In this document: positions 40,480-51,279 of the stretch, one piece after another
Layout of the letters: the number at the start of each line of letters is the position of its first letter
Position numbering within the stretch: the stretch's first letter is position 1
Assembly: GCA_009768925.2 (NCBI GenBank)
Contig: VHIT02000052.1
Span: 180,169 to 244,168, forward strand
Reading direction: 5' to 3'
Source of the DNA: Cryptosporidium bovis
Lineage: Eukaryota > Apicomplexa > Conoidasida > Eucoccidiorida > Cryptosporidiidae
DNA length: 64,000 nucleotides
Translations under genes and position numbers: made by a program
The notes under the pieces: generated by a model
The model's input: the letters and a program-made list of their open reading frames with translations, nothing else
The model's database searches: none
What the model was told of the DNA's origin: nothing

Positions 40480-41317
40480 GTTTATATTTCAATATATAAG
40501 AAACAATAGACATAATTTATATTGATTCCAAATATTACTAAATGCCGTTATTTTCTATTTGAACATACTCTTGTTTACAAAGTCCTCATTTAAGTGATTT
40601 CCTCGTACACAAAATACAACAAAACGCAAGAAACTAACAGGTGGCATATATTATCGTTCTGTTTTGTAAGTAAATAGCAATATATAAGGAACTTATATTC
40701 GAATATTTAGTCTCCCGTTATTTACATTTAAATGTTGTGCGGGCGCAGGGAAAATGCAATAATTGTTTGAGCACAGATTATTCTCTCCTGTTTGATTTCA
40801 CAAGGTTTTGGTGGAATTTGGAGTAAACTTTAGGATATTTGATTTCAACCAAATGTTACTGAAGGTTAGCTATGTGATAATGTCACATTTCAAAAAAGTA
40901 TATTTAATAAATATGTTTTTTAGGTTACATATTCATCTTATTGTGGGGCTATTAATCATAGCATGGCGCCATTATGAGCGGTACCTTTGTTGGTATTGAA
41001 AAATAAATTAGCGTAATAAATAGAAAAGGGGTAAATAGGATTCATGGCTTTTCCTTTTGTACGAATACACAATACTGATATTTCTAAATAGTAAGGATTT
41101 TGTAGTTTAATAAATTGTGTATTCTCTTGGATATTTTATGAAATCGCTGAAGTATTTTTTCTGTTAGGTGGAGGGTAGTTAAATAGTTACCCCTGAGAAA
41201 TTGCAAAAGTACTGGAGATAGGAAAGAGGGATTATAATTACAAGTGAAGTGTAACATTATAATTATACGTTAAATATTATTTCTGTACGAATACAAAATA
41301 AAACATTGCTTTATAAA
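40480..41317. other. Intergenic, divergent RING/AIM24-like promoter
   Basis: 838 bp with an ATGGCGCCAT palindrome at 40963-40972 and a GCGGGCGC run near 40739. A 63-codon frame at 40808-40999 has no supporting features. Confidence 0.55.
40963..40972. promoter_or_regulatory. E2F-type palindrome ATGGCGCCAT
   Basis: Same ten-base palindrome as at 6799-6808, 345 bp upstream of the AIM24-like gene. Confidence 0.45.
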
Positions 41318-42010
41318 ATGGAGGAAACTGAGAAAAACAAGACAAGTGCAGAGGGTGAGATAACAATCATACCTAGATCCATAATAGATGGCAGCAAATT
41401 AATATTGAGATTGAAAAAGGACGAGAAGTTAGGTTATGAGTCTCCAACTAGAATATTATTTTCAAACAAGCAATTAAAGCTGGAAAGATCAGTTTGGTGG
41501 CTGACAGACGTTATTATAAATGAAAACAACACATTAGTTGTTCTCGATTCTTGCTCACAAGGAATGAAATTTTTTCCAGTACCTATGAAAAAGTTCGGTA
41601 CATTGTATTCAAGAGAAGGTGTTGGACATGTGATTACTGGAGACATCATTAGAAGCAGGATATGTAGCAAGAGTATACCTTACAGAAATTGTAATAAATT
41701 CGAGTATGCACCCAGAAACTCGGGTGGGACTTTGACTTCAAAATCAAATAGCTCATCTGAGGAATGCGACGAAGACATTGATATTGTCTATTTAAGAGGT
41801 GATGATAGTATATTAAGATATATTCTCCAGCCTAACGAACAATTGGAGCTTTCAGCTGGAACCGTTATTGCCTGGACTGCAGGTGTTTCATTCAATTTCA
41901 AATCTTTTTGTTGTATGAAATTCGTCACTTCAGTCGTCGGTGATCCCAATAACATTTCTACTGTGTGGATAGCAAATAATGGATCTAAGATGTTATATCA
42001 ACACGGTTAG
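41318..42010 (+). CDS. AIM24-like protein
   Basis: 230 codons from ATG 41318; the frame opens four codons earlier at TTG. The second half has the LQPNEQLELSAGTVIAWTAGVSF pattern typical of AIM24/TRAP-like beta barrels (effector strand, turn, then a V-A-W-x-x-x-V strand). The Ser-rich insert at about 130-155 separates two beta-rich halves. Yeast AIM24 is mitochondrial and supports the MICOS complex, but bacterial relatives have varied roles. No presequence is seen. Assignment is tentative. Confidence 0.55.
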   Translation: MEETEKNKTSAEGEITIIPRSIIDGSKLILRLKKDEKLGYESPTRILFSNKQLKLERSVWWLTDVIINENNTLVVLDSCSQGMKFFPVPMKKFGTLYSREGVGHVITGDIIRSRICSKSIPYRNCNKFEYAPRNSGGTLTSKSNSSSEECDEDIDIVYLRGDDSILRYILQPNEQLELSAGTVIAWTAGVSFNFKSFCCMKFVTSVVGDPNNISTVWIANNGSKMLYQHG

Positions 42011-42325
42011 TCACAAATTGATAGAAATAGGGATGATTACAAAAGGCAAAGGCGATTAATATGATTACTATTTTTTCTAACTGTATAGGGGTTCTATAGG
42101 AAGTTGTTATTCTGTATTTGCGTATTCAAAACTATTGTTTTTCAAAGAAAAATGCCCTCCTATTTGATATATTATTAACTATTTAGTTCTCAAATTTTTT
42201 AATTGTTTCTAGTCTCGTAAGTTACCTCAAATGACGCACTTTAGCCTGAACAGAAGGGCGCCAACTCTTTCAGCAAATGCAAACAGAAGAAACGGTACAT
42301 TTGTGAATGAAGTGAAAGAGGAAAA
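42011..42325. other. Intergenic, TAPT1 promoter
   Basis: 315 bp with an E2F-type core at 42257-42262. Nothing else recognised. Confidence 0.5.
42257..42262. promoter_or_regulatory. E2F-type core GGCGCC
   Basis: Context AAGGGCGCCAAC, 64 bp upstream of the TAPT1 ATG. Confidence 0.45.
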
Positions 42326-44911
42326 ATGAGGAAGAAAGGGAAGAAGGTGAAATACAATGTGGGAACAATGAATATTAGGGATGTAGACAACAAAATAAGC
42401 GAATTTAAACAGACAATTTCACTTTCTGGTAGTACAAATACTGGGATAAAAGAAAGTAAAGTGACTTTGAATGGATTTGAGAGTGACAAATTAATTGAAA
42501 AAGAAGAGAAAACCAGTATTTATACTTATGATCACTGCAATTCTCATAACAAAGGTGATGAAAGTGGGGAAAATCATGATTATTTTCAGATTAAATCTGA
42601 CTTAAATATGAAAGATAATTCCCAGGATAGTTTTGAAAATGAACTTGATTTTGAGGATTACTATGACAATAGTGAAGACTTGGGGGCCGATTATAATAAG
42701 ATTAATGTCAAAGTAGAGAATAATATTCTTTCTTCTCTGGAGTTTATTTGGTCAGAAATTCGCAGCGAGAATGTTTTAGAAAGAAAGCAATCGTTTGAGT
42801 ATTTAGAAATAGACAACAACCTAAATATCAAAAACAGGATACCTAAGAATGTTCTTGATCAGGTTTCAAAAGTACCTAGAAGGTTGGAATCATTAATATC
42901 TTTCTCAATGTTGCTTTGTTTGGACACTATACTGTATGACTTGACTTTTTTGCCAATAAATTCAGTAATTGCATTTGTTAAGATGATACTTTTATTGATA
43001 ATTAGAATTAAGGACGTCACTCTTGATACAATAAACAAAATAAGATTTTACATTATGATCAATTTCGTAACTATCACAAATGATAAAGACAAAAAAAGTA
43101 GGAGTGTAAGTTATGAGAATAGTAATTTAAAGAGAATAAATACATGGGATTTTTTTTCAATAGGCAAAAATAGCGAGTTAAACAATATTGGTGTTAGGAA
43201 AGACAACAATGGAATAGGTGATGTAAACAATAATAACAATACAAGTGTGGAATATATATTTGAGGAGAAACACGAAAAAAGCAAAAGTATGCTTAATTTA
43301 ACTGAAATAACAAGGGAATCTAGAGAAGGAATTATTAGTGGTAGTAAAAGCAGAGACGATGGTATACTAAGTAAGAACAACAATTTTCTACCTCAAATAA
43401 AAAACTATGTGAATTCATTTAGAATGAGCGATCAAAAATCATCATTTGAAGAATCTGAGTTAATATCCTCCTTGTACAATAAGAATCCAAACAATATAGA
43501 CTCAAATGAAGATGTAAGTTTTGATCCAGATATAAGTAACTTGGAATTTGATAGTGGCGATTATCAAGTCTTAAAATTATCTGCCATTGAATTGACAGAT
43601 ATATCTAGATTCATGGTGCTGTTATTTTCAATTTTTATTTTTAGTATGTTTGACATTTCATTTTTTTATCACTATATTAGAGGACAAGGCTTATTGAAAC
43701 TTTACGTTATATTTAATATGTTGGAAGTATTTGAAAAGCTATTTAGATCGTTTGGAAGGGATTTAATAGACACTTTTTTAAGATCAGTCACAAATTACTT
43801 TTGTTATATTAATTTTTTAAATATGAACTATATTTCTGACAATGTCGATGGAAGTGACAGTGAGGAAGTACCAACTTTTAAGTCAATTATCACTTTATAT
43901 TTTGTTGTCATTTGTTATTTACTTATACACTGCATAATACATATGATAAGGGGACTCGCATTAAATATATCTCTTAATTCTTCAGAATATACGATGTTTT
44001 TAATAGTTATAACGAATAACTTTGCCGAGATAAAATCTACAGTTTTTAAAACATACCATCCTATATCATTGTTCACTGTTGCATGTTCTGATTCAATAGA
44101 AAGATTTCAGTTATTGTATGACGGTTGTATATTATTCTTAAGAATGTACTTTAACACCAGATTATACAATAATTCGATTTATGTTACTGTAATAACGTGG
44201 ATAATATCAGTATTTATCGTAGAAGTTATTGTTGACTGGTTTAAACATTCATTTCTCGTTAAGTTTAACAAAATTGATTCAAAATGTTACGATAGTTATC
44301 TAGTAACTCTTATTGGCGACGTTCTTCTTTCAAGGGGTTCGAACATAGCATTGTACTTTCTTCTTAATAGTAATAATGAATCCGAAAAATGTAACATAAG
44401 TAACACTAATGTTAACATCAAAGGTATAATAAACAATAATGTAGAAATAAAAGAAAATACTAAGAGGAAAAAGACAAATTTGAGTGATTACAATAGTCAA
44501 TGTTCAATCTCAAGGGGGAATACAATTGGACTTGAAGTAGATGTTTCTTCGGTTATAAATAGAGAGGAAAACAAGTTGAAAAAAAGAAAAAGTGAAAACA
44601 TAAAGCAAAGTTCTGATGGAAACAATAAAATTATATTTATTTCAAGAGAACTTAGAAATATATATGCATTCCCATACATTGTCTCGAGGAGAATAGGTTT
44701 TGTATCACTACCCCTAACAATATTATTAATATGTGTATTGCTATTTTCAAGACTTCATTCAACTTTATGCATAAATCATTTAATTATTATTTGGTTTATT
44801 TTATTTATTATCAAGTATTTATCTTCAATTCTAATAGTATCTTTTTCTCAAAACAATATAGAAAAATTGAAAAGTTGGAATCCTGACTTCAATAAAATAA
44901 ACGCTTTATGA
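42326..44911 (+). CDS. TAPT1/EMP65 family membrane protein
   Basis: 861 codons from ATG 42326. The TAPT1 (DUF747) family is multipass, found at the ER and basal body; yeast EMP65 protects ER glycoproteins. Signature segments are VPRRLESLISFSMLL, LTFLPINSVIAFVK, ELTDISRFMVLLFSIF, HYIRGQGLLKLYVIFNMLEV, FEKLFRSFGRDLIDTF, then INLLN-like SSEYTMFLIVITNNFAEIKS, TVFKTYHPISLFTVACSDS, and ERFQLLYDGCILFLRM. A long acidic Asn-rich N-terminus (about 1-170) and an insert between helices (about 250-420) are lineage extras. Its stop codon overlaps the end of the SERAC1-like gene on the other strand. Confidence 0.9.
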   Translation: MRKKGKKVKYNVGTMNIRDVDNKISEFKQTISLSGSTNTGIKESKVTLNGFESDKLIEKEEKTSIYTYDHCNSHNKGDESGENHDYFQIKSDLNMKDNSQDSFENELDFEDYYDNSEDLGADYNKINVKVENNILSSLEFIWSEIRSENVLERKQSFEYLEIDNNLNIKNRIPKNVLDQVSKVPRRLESLISFSMLLCLDTILYDLTFLPINSVIAFVKMILLLIIRIKDVTLDTINKIRFYIMINFVTITNDKDKKSRSVSYENSNLKRINTWDFFSIGKNSELNNIGVRKDNNGIGDVNNNNNTSVEYIFEEKHEKSKSMLNLTEITRESREGIISGSKSRDDGILSKNNNFLPQIKNYVNSFRMSDQKSSFEESELISSLYNKNPNNIDSNEDVSFDPDISNLEFDSGDYQVLKLSAIELTDISRFMVLLFSIFIFSMFDISFFYHYIRGQGLLKLYVIFNMLEVFEKLFRSFGRDLIDTFLRSVTNYFCYINFLNMNYISDNVDGSDSEEVPTFKSIITLYFVVICYLLIHCIIHMIRGLALNISLNSSEYTMFLIVITNNFAEIKSTVFKTYHPISLFTVACSDSIERFQLLYDGCILFLRMYFNTRLYNNSIYVTVITWIISVFIVEVIVDWFKHSFLVKFNKIDSKCYDSYLVTLIGDVLLSRGSNIALYFLLNSNNESEKCNISNTNVNIKGIINNNVEIKENTKRKKTNLSDYNSQCSISRGNTIGLEVDVSSVINREENKLKKRKSENIKQSSDGNNKIIFISRELRNIYAFPYIVSRRIGFVSLPLTILLICVLLFSRLHSTLCINHLIIIWFILFIIKYLSSILIVSFSQNNIEKLKSWNPDFNKINAL

Positions 44912-47900
44912 ATTAATTAGGTATTTTATGGCTTTATATCTTACATCATTATCATTAAGTGTTAGCTTATTTATTTTATTGTGATCTGTACCTAATATAT
45001 AAAAATGACCTATAAATGGATTTGAATTTAAATATGGAACAATTACTTTGCTTAAATTAAATAAAAAAGGTATTTTTGAAGGTAGATATTCCGAGAATGA
45101 ATATATTTGTGGTCTTTTCTCTTTCGGCATTGAATATATTATTCTTTGAAATCTTGAATTCAAGTTTTTTAGTTGATTTATATTAAAAGATGACGACAAT
45201 TCTATTATATAAGGTGATAATCTTTTTTTAAATATATCTACTAATAGTGAATGTATATTTGTACCAAAATGCGGAGTTCCAAAAAATATTATTCCCTTTA
45301 TCTTTTTTGTTAGTTCTGGGTGATTTGTTATCATTAGTTTAAGCAATATTCCTCCCATTGAATGGCATATTATTATGTTATCCTTCTTTGAAAATACATT
45401 CGCTTTCTTTAATCTGTTGTATATTTCTTCTGATATCTTGTTTAATGTTGCCTTATTACAATAATTACTGTTTAACTCAGAATTAGAACCATTATTGAAT
45501 ATATTGTGCGAATAGTCAACAGCAAAGAGTCTTATTCTTGAATTTGAGTCGTTTAATAATAGTATTTTAGGCCACAATAGATAATTACTGTTCTCCAAAC
45601 AATTTAATATTTTTTTATTGTTTTCACTCACCTTCAACTCATCCAAAGCATCCAAATCTACTAGTTTTTTATTATATTTTGGGTTCAGATAATGTCTATG
45701 ATTGTCGGTTATAACAGATACTTTTTTATTTGACGTATCCAAGTTCCAAGATTTGAATGCACTTCCCAAAAAACCATGTATAAATACTAAATTAAGTGGC
45801 TTTAGGTTGCTTTTTGCTATAACACTTTCACATTTACTAACTAACATATCGTTAACATAACCATTTATAAAATCAGGATCTTCTCTACTATTATCAACAG
45901 AAATAGTGTTCAGTGGTACCAATCCTTGTGGAATAAGTTTTATTTCTTCATTAGAATTTTTTTTAACGAAGTTTAAGTTGTGAATAAATCTTAAAATTTC
46001 AAAGTATACCTTTGAATTTGGAATATTTATTTTTTTAAAGTTATTGTTCTGCATTGATTTAATATTATCAAATGAGTTTTTCAAAATTTTAACTATATTA
46101 TCAGCTAATTTAAGTGCATTATCTAGTTTCTCTACATTGGTAGTGATATTGTTGTCGAAATTAAATGATATGCAGTTATTTATTAGATTAATACCTTCAC
46201 TAACTAATAACCAATCTATATCATTGCTTAAGTTATGTTCAAGAATTTTTTGTACAAAAGTATTCAAATCAAAATAATTTATTAAATTTGATAAAACATT
46301 ATTATTTAGTGTATCATTGTTGTTATATTTCAAAAATAAACCGTTCATTTTCCTGAAAAAATTTAAGTTGTTCGTTTTACCTAATGCCTTACTACATTTT
46401 TTTAACAGATTGTAATTAAAATTGTTGTCTGTGCTATTAATTTTGTCCGATAACTTCAATTTTGTCATATCAATACCATTATTTTCAAATTCATTCACGT
46501 AATTTAATAAACTATTTAAGGTTGAGAAATAGCAATTCATTATGGAAGTACGATTTTTTTCACCGAAGTTGAGATTCGCGAGTTTAAGTAATAAATCTGA
46601 CTCGAATCCATTTTCGTTTTCGTATCTAGCATTCAAACTCCACTTATCAAACACATTTTTTACAATAATATCCATGATAACATCAACAAATTTATTTATT
46701 GAAGTCTCATTATTAAAGTAGTGAAAAGGTAATGCTTTGTTCTTAATTATATTCCTAATTACTTGAATATTTTGTTTATTATTGTTATTACTGTTTATAT
46801 ATTGAAACAAAATTCTACATATCTCATTATAGTATTTATTGCAGCCATCCCTTGATATATATTGAATTATGAACTCATTACTCAATATATTATTTAAAAT
46901 GCAACCCATTAATTCCGGGTTATAATGGATTTTTTGCAGTTTATTGACGAGCAATATTAATTTTGAAATAGATCCAGCATCCAAATCAGCTTTTGACAGT
47001 AACATTGCTATTATTTCAACGAATAATTTGTATTCATTATAATTACTCATATTATTATTATTTGAAATAACATCAACCAAATCATCTATTAATGATACAA
47101 AATCGCTACTACTCCCTTTATTAGAACCATAAATTAAACTATTAACGATAAACCCAATGTAAAATCTCAATTTTAACTTAACAACATTACTATGGTCCAC
47201 ATTGTATTGTTTAAAACTGTCAAAGTGTTTTTTTATATTAGTGACTCCATTTTTCAACATCAAATTGTTGTACATTTCACAGGACAAAATACATGTTTTG
47301 TAAATAATGTTTTTTAATTCAGTAATATTAAAATCTGAGTTATGATTAAATAGCCTTGATGTTACCTCACTCAATAGGTATTTCACGTAAATATTTTCTG
47401 TAAAGCTTGAATCAGACCATTTTAAACTGTTAGTTAAATTTAAAATACAATCCATATTTGGACAGTCTAATATCAGCAAATCAATTGCATCAAATATTTT
47501 TTCTTTAGACGTAGTTTTTCCAGCATTGCAATTACTATTAAATATTATTCCAAATAAGTTGCCGTATTTTCTGTTCAACTTAATATTTTCTATGATTAAA
47601 TTTACATAATTCAATACAAAATTTTTAATGGTAGTTTTTTCGTTTAAAAGCAGTTCTAATAAGTCGTTATTTTCACTCTTGGGTTTTGAAAAATCACTAT
47701 TAGCACCAATATTGTCACTTACTGTCCTCCAGAAATGTGACTTTATTCGTTTGCCAATTAGATGGTTGTGATTTTGGCAATTATTATCCCAAAATTTAGT
47801 TGAATTAGATAAATTACTAAACTGCCTTAAAAATAATTCGCCTTTCTTTCCATCTTTAATGTTTTTATCATTGAAAACGCCTTCTGGGTAATTCAAACAG

Positions 47901-48040
47901 TTAATACGAGTTCTCAGCGTTGAGTTATTCGTTTTGTTCTCGTTATGTGATAAAAACAACATTAACAGATTTCTGATCCATTGCTTTTCGAGTAAATAAG
48001 ACCCAAATAAATACTTAGAGTTTTCGCCCATAAATCCCAT
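44906..48040 (-). CDS. SERAC1-like alpha/beta hydrolase
   Basis: 1044 codons from ATG 48040 (MGFMGENSKY); an alternative ATG is nine bases downstream. The frame continues upstream only to a TTG. The N-terminal 770 residues are Asn-rich and helical, with no family call. The C-terminal region has LVFIHGFLGSAFKSW, then after an insert LFAVDYSH, IIICHSMGGILLKLM with the nucleophile Ser near 888, IIFFGTPHFGT, and FYILGTDHNKINKL with the likely catalytic His. This order fits SERAC1/DUF676 lipid-remodelling hydrolases. Human SERAC1 works at mitochondrion-ER contacts on phosphatidylglycerol; the substrate here is unknown. It overlaps TAPT1 by six bases at the 3' end. Confidence 0.82.
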   Translation of the reverse strand: MGFMGENSKYLFGSYLLEKQWIRNLLMLFLSHNENKTNNSTLRTRINCLNYPEGVFNDKNIKDGKKGELFLRQFSNLSNSTKFWDNNCQNHNHLIGKRIKSHFWRTVSDNIGANSDFSKPKSENNDLLELLLNEKTTIKNFVLNYVNLIIENIKLNRKYGNLFGIIFNSNCNAGKTTSKEKIFDAIDLLILDCPNMDCILNLTNSLKWSDSSFTENIYVKYLLSEVTSRLFNHNSDFNITELKNIIYKTCILSCEMYNNLMLKNGVTNIKKHFDSFKQYNVDHSNVVKLKLRFYIGFIVNSLIYGSNKGSSSDFVSLIDDLVDVISNNNNMSNYNEYKLFVEIIAMLLSKADLDAGSISKLILLVNKLQKIHYNPELMGCILNNILSNEFIIQYISRDGCNKYYNEICRILFQYINSNNNNKQNIQVIRNIIKNKALPFHYFNNETSINKFVDVIMDIIVKNVFDKWSLNARYENENGFESDLLLKLANLNFGEKNRTSIMNCYFSTLNSLLNYVNEFENNGIDMTKLKLSDKINSTDNNFNYNLLKKCSKALGKTNNLNFFRKMNGLFLKYNNNDTLNNNVLSNLINYFDLNTFVQKILEHNLSNDIDWLLVSEGINLINNCISFNFDNNITTNVEKLDNALKLADNIVKILKNSFDNIKSMQNNNFKKINIPNSKVYFEILRFIHNLNFVKKNSNEEIKLIPQGLVPLNTISVDNSREDPDFINGYVNDMLVSKCESVIAKSNLKPLNLVFIHGFLGSAFKSWNLDTSNKKVSVITDNHRHYLNPKYNKKLVDLDALDELKVSENNKKILNCLENSNYLLWPKILLLNDSNSRIRLFAVDYSHNIFNNGSNSELNSNYCNKATLNKISEEIYNRLKKANVFSKKDNIIICHSMGGILLKLMITNHPELTKKIKGIIFFGTPHFGTNIHSLLVDIFKKRLSPYIIELSSSFNINQLKNLNSRFQRIIYSMPKEKRPQIYSFSEYLPSKIPFLFNLSKVIVPYLNSNPFIGHFYILGTDHNKINKLTLNDNDVRYKAIKYLINS

Positions 48041-48477
48041 TAAAAGATTTAAAATTAAAAAAAAGGGTGAATGTATATCTCTTTTCAAATATATTCATCT
48101 ATCTTAAATGTGACAATAAGACAGCTATTACGAATGGTAGAAAAAGCAATGTGTTGCATTAAATGTTTATTCCCAATACATAGGAAAATCCTTATTATGG
48201 CTAATTCATGGGAAAATCACCAATACCAAAAAAAGTTTCTCCTAAATGAGAAAATTTTGTTCATTAAATTTATTTTTTTATTTATTTATTACATGTGGAA
48301 AAAAATGCATTAGGTAATTTAATGTATATAAAATAGGCCTGCATGTTTTTCTAAGACTAAAAAACCGGCAAAATAAAAAAAAAGCTAGTTTTAAGTTAAG
48401 ACATTATATTTGCAATATTGAGTAATAACAACATTAGTATGTTTTTTTATCAGCTATGAGAAGTAAATAATGGTGAA
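48041..48477. other. Intergenic, divergent SERAC1-like/AFG2 promoter
   Basis: 437 bp between divergent genes. I found no E2F or TGCATGCA box. An 80-codon frame starting at 48071 has no supporting features. Confidence 0.5.
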
Positions 48478-51114
48478 ATGAAGAACAAACAAAACGGCAA
48501 TAATTTAGTTATAAGTGTTAAGGGAAAAGAATCAAATGGAGAAAGGGTGAAAAATACTACTACAGTAAAATTTCCATATAATTTAAAGGTAGTATTAAGT
48601 AAAGATGTTTCTAGATCAAATATTTTGGAAATACGTTTTTCAATAAATACACTAAACTTAATTGGAATTGCAAATGGTACACAATGTATAATTACATACA
48701 GGGACAAATCTGTATGTGTAGTGGCGAGATCACTTGACCCTGGGATAAATTTTGGTGACAATTTGGCTTTATTGGGAGATTTAGTTTGCGAAAATTTATC
48801 TTTGAGTGAAGAAGATTTAAGTGAGGAAATATCACTCATACCTTTAAGAAGCTTTATGAAAAACAAAGTAATTACAAGTCAAATATGTAAACATGCAATT
48901 TTGTATTTCCACGGAGTGTACGATTTGAATAGTTTAAATGATGGCATGAAAAATAGTATGGTAAGGATACCTCCAAACTACATTAAGGATAATAAAAGCA
49001 TACAACAACTAATAATATCAAGATCGAGAGGACACTGTGTATTGCAAGGTAATATAATTTCTGTTCATGTTTCAAGTGTTATCTATTATCTTAGAGTGTT
49101 TGAATTTGATAGAAAGGAAGAATTTAATATAGACTTTAATAAGTTAGTAAGACTGGGAAATCAAACCAAAATAGAATTTTATATAGACGATTCTCTAACA
49201 TATAATGAAAAGAAGAGAACAATAAATGTTAATGAAAAAGATAATTTGGAGCAAAGAGTAGAGGTCAACACTAAAGGGAGAAATTACGGTCTGGACAAAA
49301 TAGGTGGTATGATTAATTTGAAGAAAGAAATAAACAAATGCATTATTAATCCAATTAAATATTCAAAAACATATTTATCTTTTGGAGTAAAACCAGTAAA
49401 GGGTGTCCTATTTTATGGTCCTCCCGGAACAGGTAAAACATTAATAGCACGTTGCATTGCAGAGGAGATAGAGTTAATTGAGATAGAGAAAGAGAAACAA
49501 GTTGTCGACTTTATCTTAGTTGATGGCAGTACACTATGCAGCTTATCAGATGAAAACGAAAATGATCATTTTTTTGTGTCAATAAATAGAATAAAAGAGA
49601 ATATAAATAATAAGAAAAAAAATATATTCAGTATTCTATTTATCGATGAAATAGACATGATATGTGGTAGTAGGGAAAGTTTTAATGGAATTAGCAATAG
49701 AAACAAAAAGTATTTAACATCTTTGTTGTCACTCATAGATGGTTTTACTGAGAATAATAATCTTTTGTTGATTGCAACAACTAATAGGCCCAACGAAATA
49801 GATCCTGCATTGCGAAGAGCAGGTAGATTCGACCACGAAATTCCAGTAATGGTGCCAAATAGTGAAGAGAGATTTGATATATTGAAAATACTGTTAAATA
49901 ACGTGCCAAATAAATTGAGTGATGAAGATTTGGAGTCGATAGTATACGAAACACAGGCGTTTGTTGGAGCCGACTTAAAAATGTTAATCAACGAATCAGT
50001 AAGTACCTTATTGGAAAAAAATAATATGAATAATGAGAGTGGAGAATTGTTTTTAACTTATAGCGACATATCACATAATTTAAAGAAAATCAAACCTTCA
50101 GCATTAAGAGAACTTTCAATTGAGATTCCAAAAACACGTTGGGACGACATAGGGGGTTATGATGACGTTAAGGAACAGCTTAAAGAATGCATAGAATGGC
50201 CGTTAGTTCACCACGAATTGTTTAGAGATTTAAAAATTAAACCACCAAATGGTGTGTTGTTATATGGCCCACCTGGATGCTCAAAAACACTAATGGCAAA
50301 GGCAATAGCTACTGAAAGTAAAATGAACTTTATAAGTGTAAAGGGCCCTGAGTTATTTTCAAAATGGGTAGGTGAGTCTGAAAAATCAATCCGTGATATA
50401 TTTAAAAAGGCGAGACAAAATTCTCCATGTGTAATTTTTTTTGATGAAATTGATGCAATAGGAGTAAATAGGGAAAATAATTTAAATTCATCAGATGTCT
50501 CTACTAGGGTTTTGTCTCAAATGTTAAATGAAATGGATGGTATTTCTTTAAATAAACAAGTTATCGTTATTGGTGCTACCAACAGACCTGATTTACTTGA
50601 CTCTGCTCTGCTTAGGCCGGGAAGACTAGATAGAATTATATATATTGGTTTACCTGATTCAAAGGCCAGAAAAAAAATACTGAATATATATCTAAAATCT
50701 GCACATTTCAACGGTGATAATAATATTGACTTTGGCTCGACTTCCATAAGTGATTTAGTTAAAAACCGTTCAAATTGCAATAATAGCGAACTGTTAGTTG
50801 ATAAGCTGCAGGAAAATGTCAAAAATATGTCTATCTCAGATAATTATGATGAAATGATTGACTTGCTTGTTCAATTAACTAATGGTTATAGTGGTGCGGA
50901 GTTGGCCTTGCTATGCAGGGAGATAATGATGCAAATAATACGCAATATAGTTAAGAATAAAGATACTTCAGACGCAACTATAAAAAACAATAGTTTTAAT
51001 AAATTTACTTGGAACGATATTAAGTATGCCTTAGAAAAAGTTAAACCACGAATTCCTGATTCCCTAATTAAGTTTTACGATGAATACAGAAATAAATGCA
51101 GTACTGTTAGGTAA
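48478..51114 (+). CDS. AFG2/SPATA5-like AAA ATPase
   Basis: 878 codons from ATG 48478. It has two AAA modules. D1: GGMINLKKEI, Walker A FYGPPGTGKTL near 314, Walker B ILFIDEIDMI near 388, ATTNRPNEIDPALRRAGRFDHEI. D2: GGYDDVKEQLKECIEWPL, Walker A YGPPGCSKTLMAKA near 597, Walker B VIFFDEIDAIG near 655, GATNRPDLLDSALLRPGRLDR. The Cys-Ser in the D2 P-loop (GPPGCSKT) is characteristic of AFG2/SPATA5 rather than CDC48 or NVL. AFG2 releases Rlp24 from pre-60S particles in the cytosol. An N-terminal domain of about 270 residues precedes D1. NOG1 and RRP1, in the same window, act in the same pathway. Confidence 0.92.
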   Translation: MKNKQNGNNLVISVKGKESNGERVKNTTTVKFPYNLKVVLSKDVSRSNILEIRFSINTLNLIGIANGTQCIITYRDKSVCVVARSLDPGINFGDNLALLGDLVCENLSLSEEDLSEEISLIPLRSFMKNKVITSQICKHAILYFHGVYDLNSLNDGMKNSMVRIPPNYIKDNKSIQQLIISRSRGHCVLQGNIISVHVSSVIYYLRVFEFDRKEEFNIDFNKLVRLGNQTKIEFYIDDSLTYNEKKRTINVNEKDNLEQRVEVNTKGRNYGLDKIGGMINLKKEINKCIINPIKYSKTYLSFGVKPVKGVLFYGPPGTGKTLIARCIAEEIELIEIEKEKQVVDFILVDGSTLCSLSDENENDHFFVSINRIKENINNKKKNIFSILFIDEIDMICGSRESFNGISNRNKKYLTSLLSLIDGFTENNNLLLIATTNRPNEIDPALRRAGRFDHEIPVMVPNSEERFDILKILLNNVPNKLSDEDLESIVYETQAFVGADLKMLINESVSTLLEKNNMNNESGELFLTYSDISHNLKKIKPSALRELSIEIPKTRWDDIGGYDDVKEQLKECIEWPLVHHELFRDLKIKPPNGVLLYGPPGCSKTLMAKAIATESKMNFISVKGPELFSKWVGESEKSIRDIFKKARQNSPCVIFFDEIDAIGVNRENNLNSSDVSTRVLSQMLNEMDGISLNKQVIVIGATNRPDLLDSALLRPGRLDRIIYIGLPDSKARKKILNIYLKSAHFNGDNNIDFGSTSISDLVKNRSNCNNSELLVDKLQENVKNMSISDNYDEMIDLLVQLTNGYSGAELALLCREIMMQIIRNIVKNKDTSDATIKNNSFNKFTWNDIKYALEKVKPRIPDSLIKFYDEYRNKCSTVR

Positions 51115-51279
51115 TTTTAACAGTAAACAACAAGCTTTTTATAAGTATAAATAGGTTATATATTTAAAATAATAGATAATTGTGAAGTTTGTTGAAAAAA
51201 TAAGAGACAGTGCTATTTCTATTTAAGGAATTATAGCAAAACAAATTATTTTTCTATATTAATTACTAGTAATTAAATA

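Noticed and set aside
48071-48313. 80-codon plus-strand frame in the SERAC1-like/AFG2 intergenic region
   Set aside because: No domain or promoter support; overlaps the upstream leader of two real genes.
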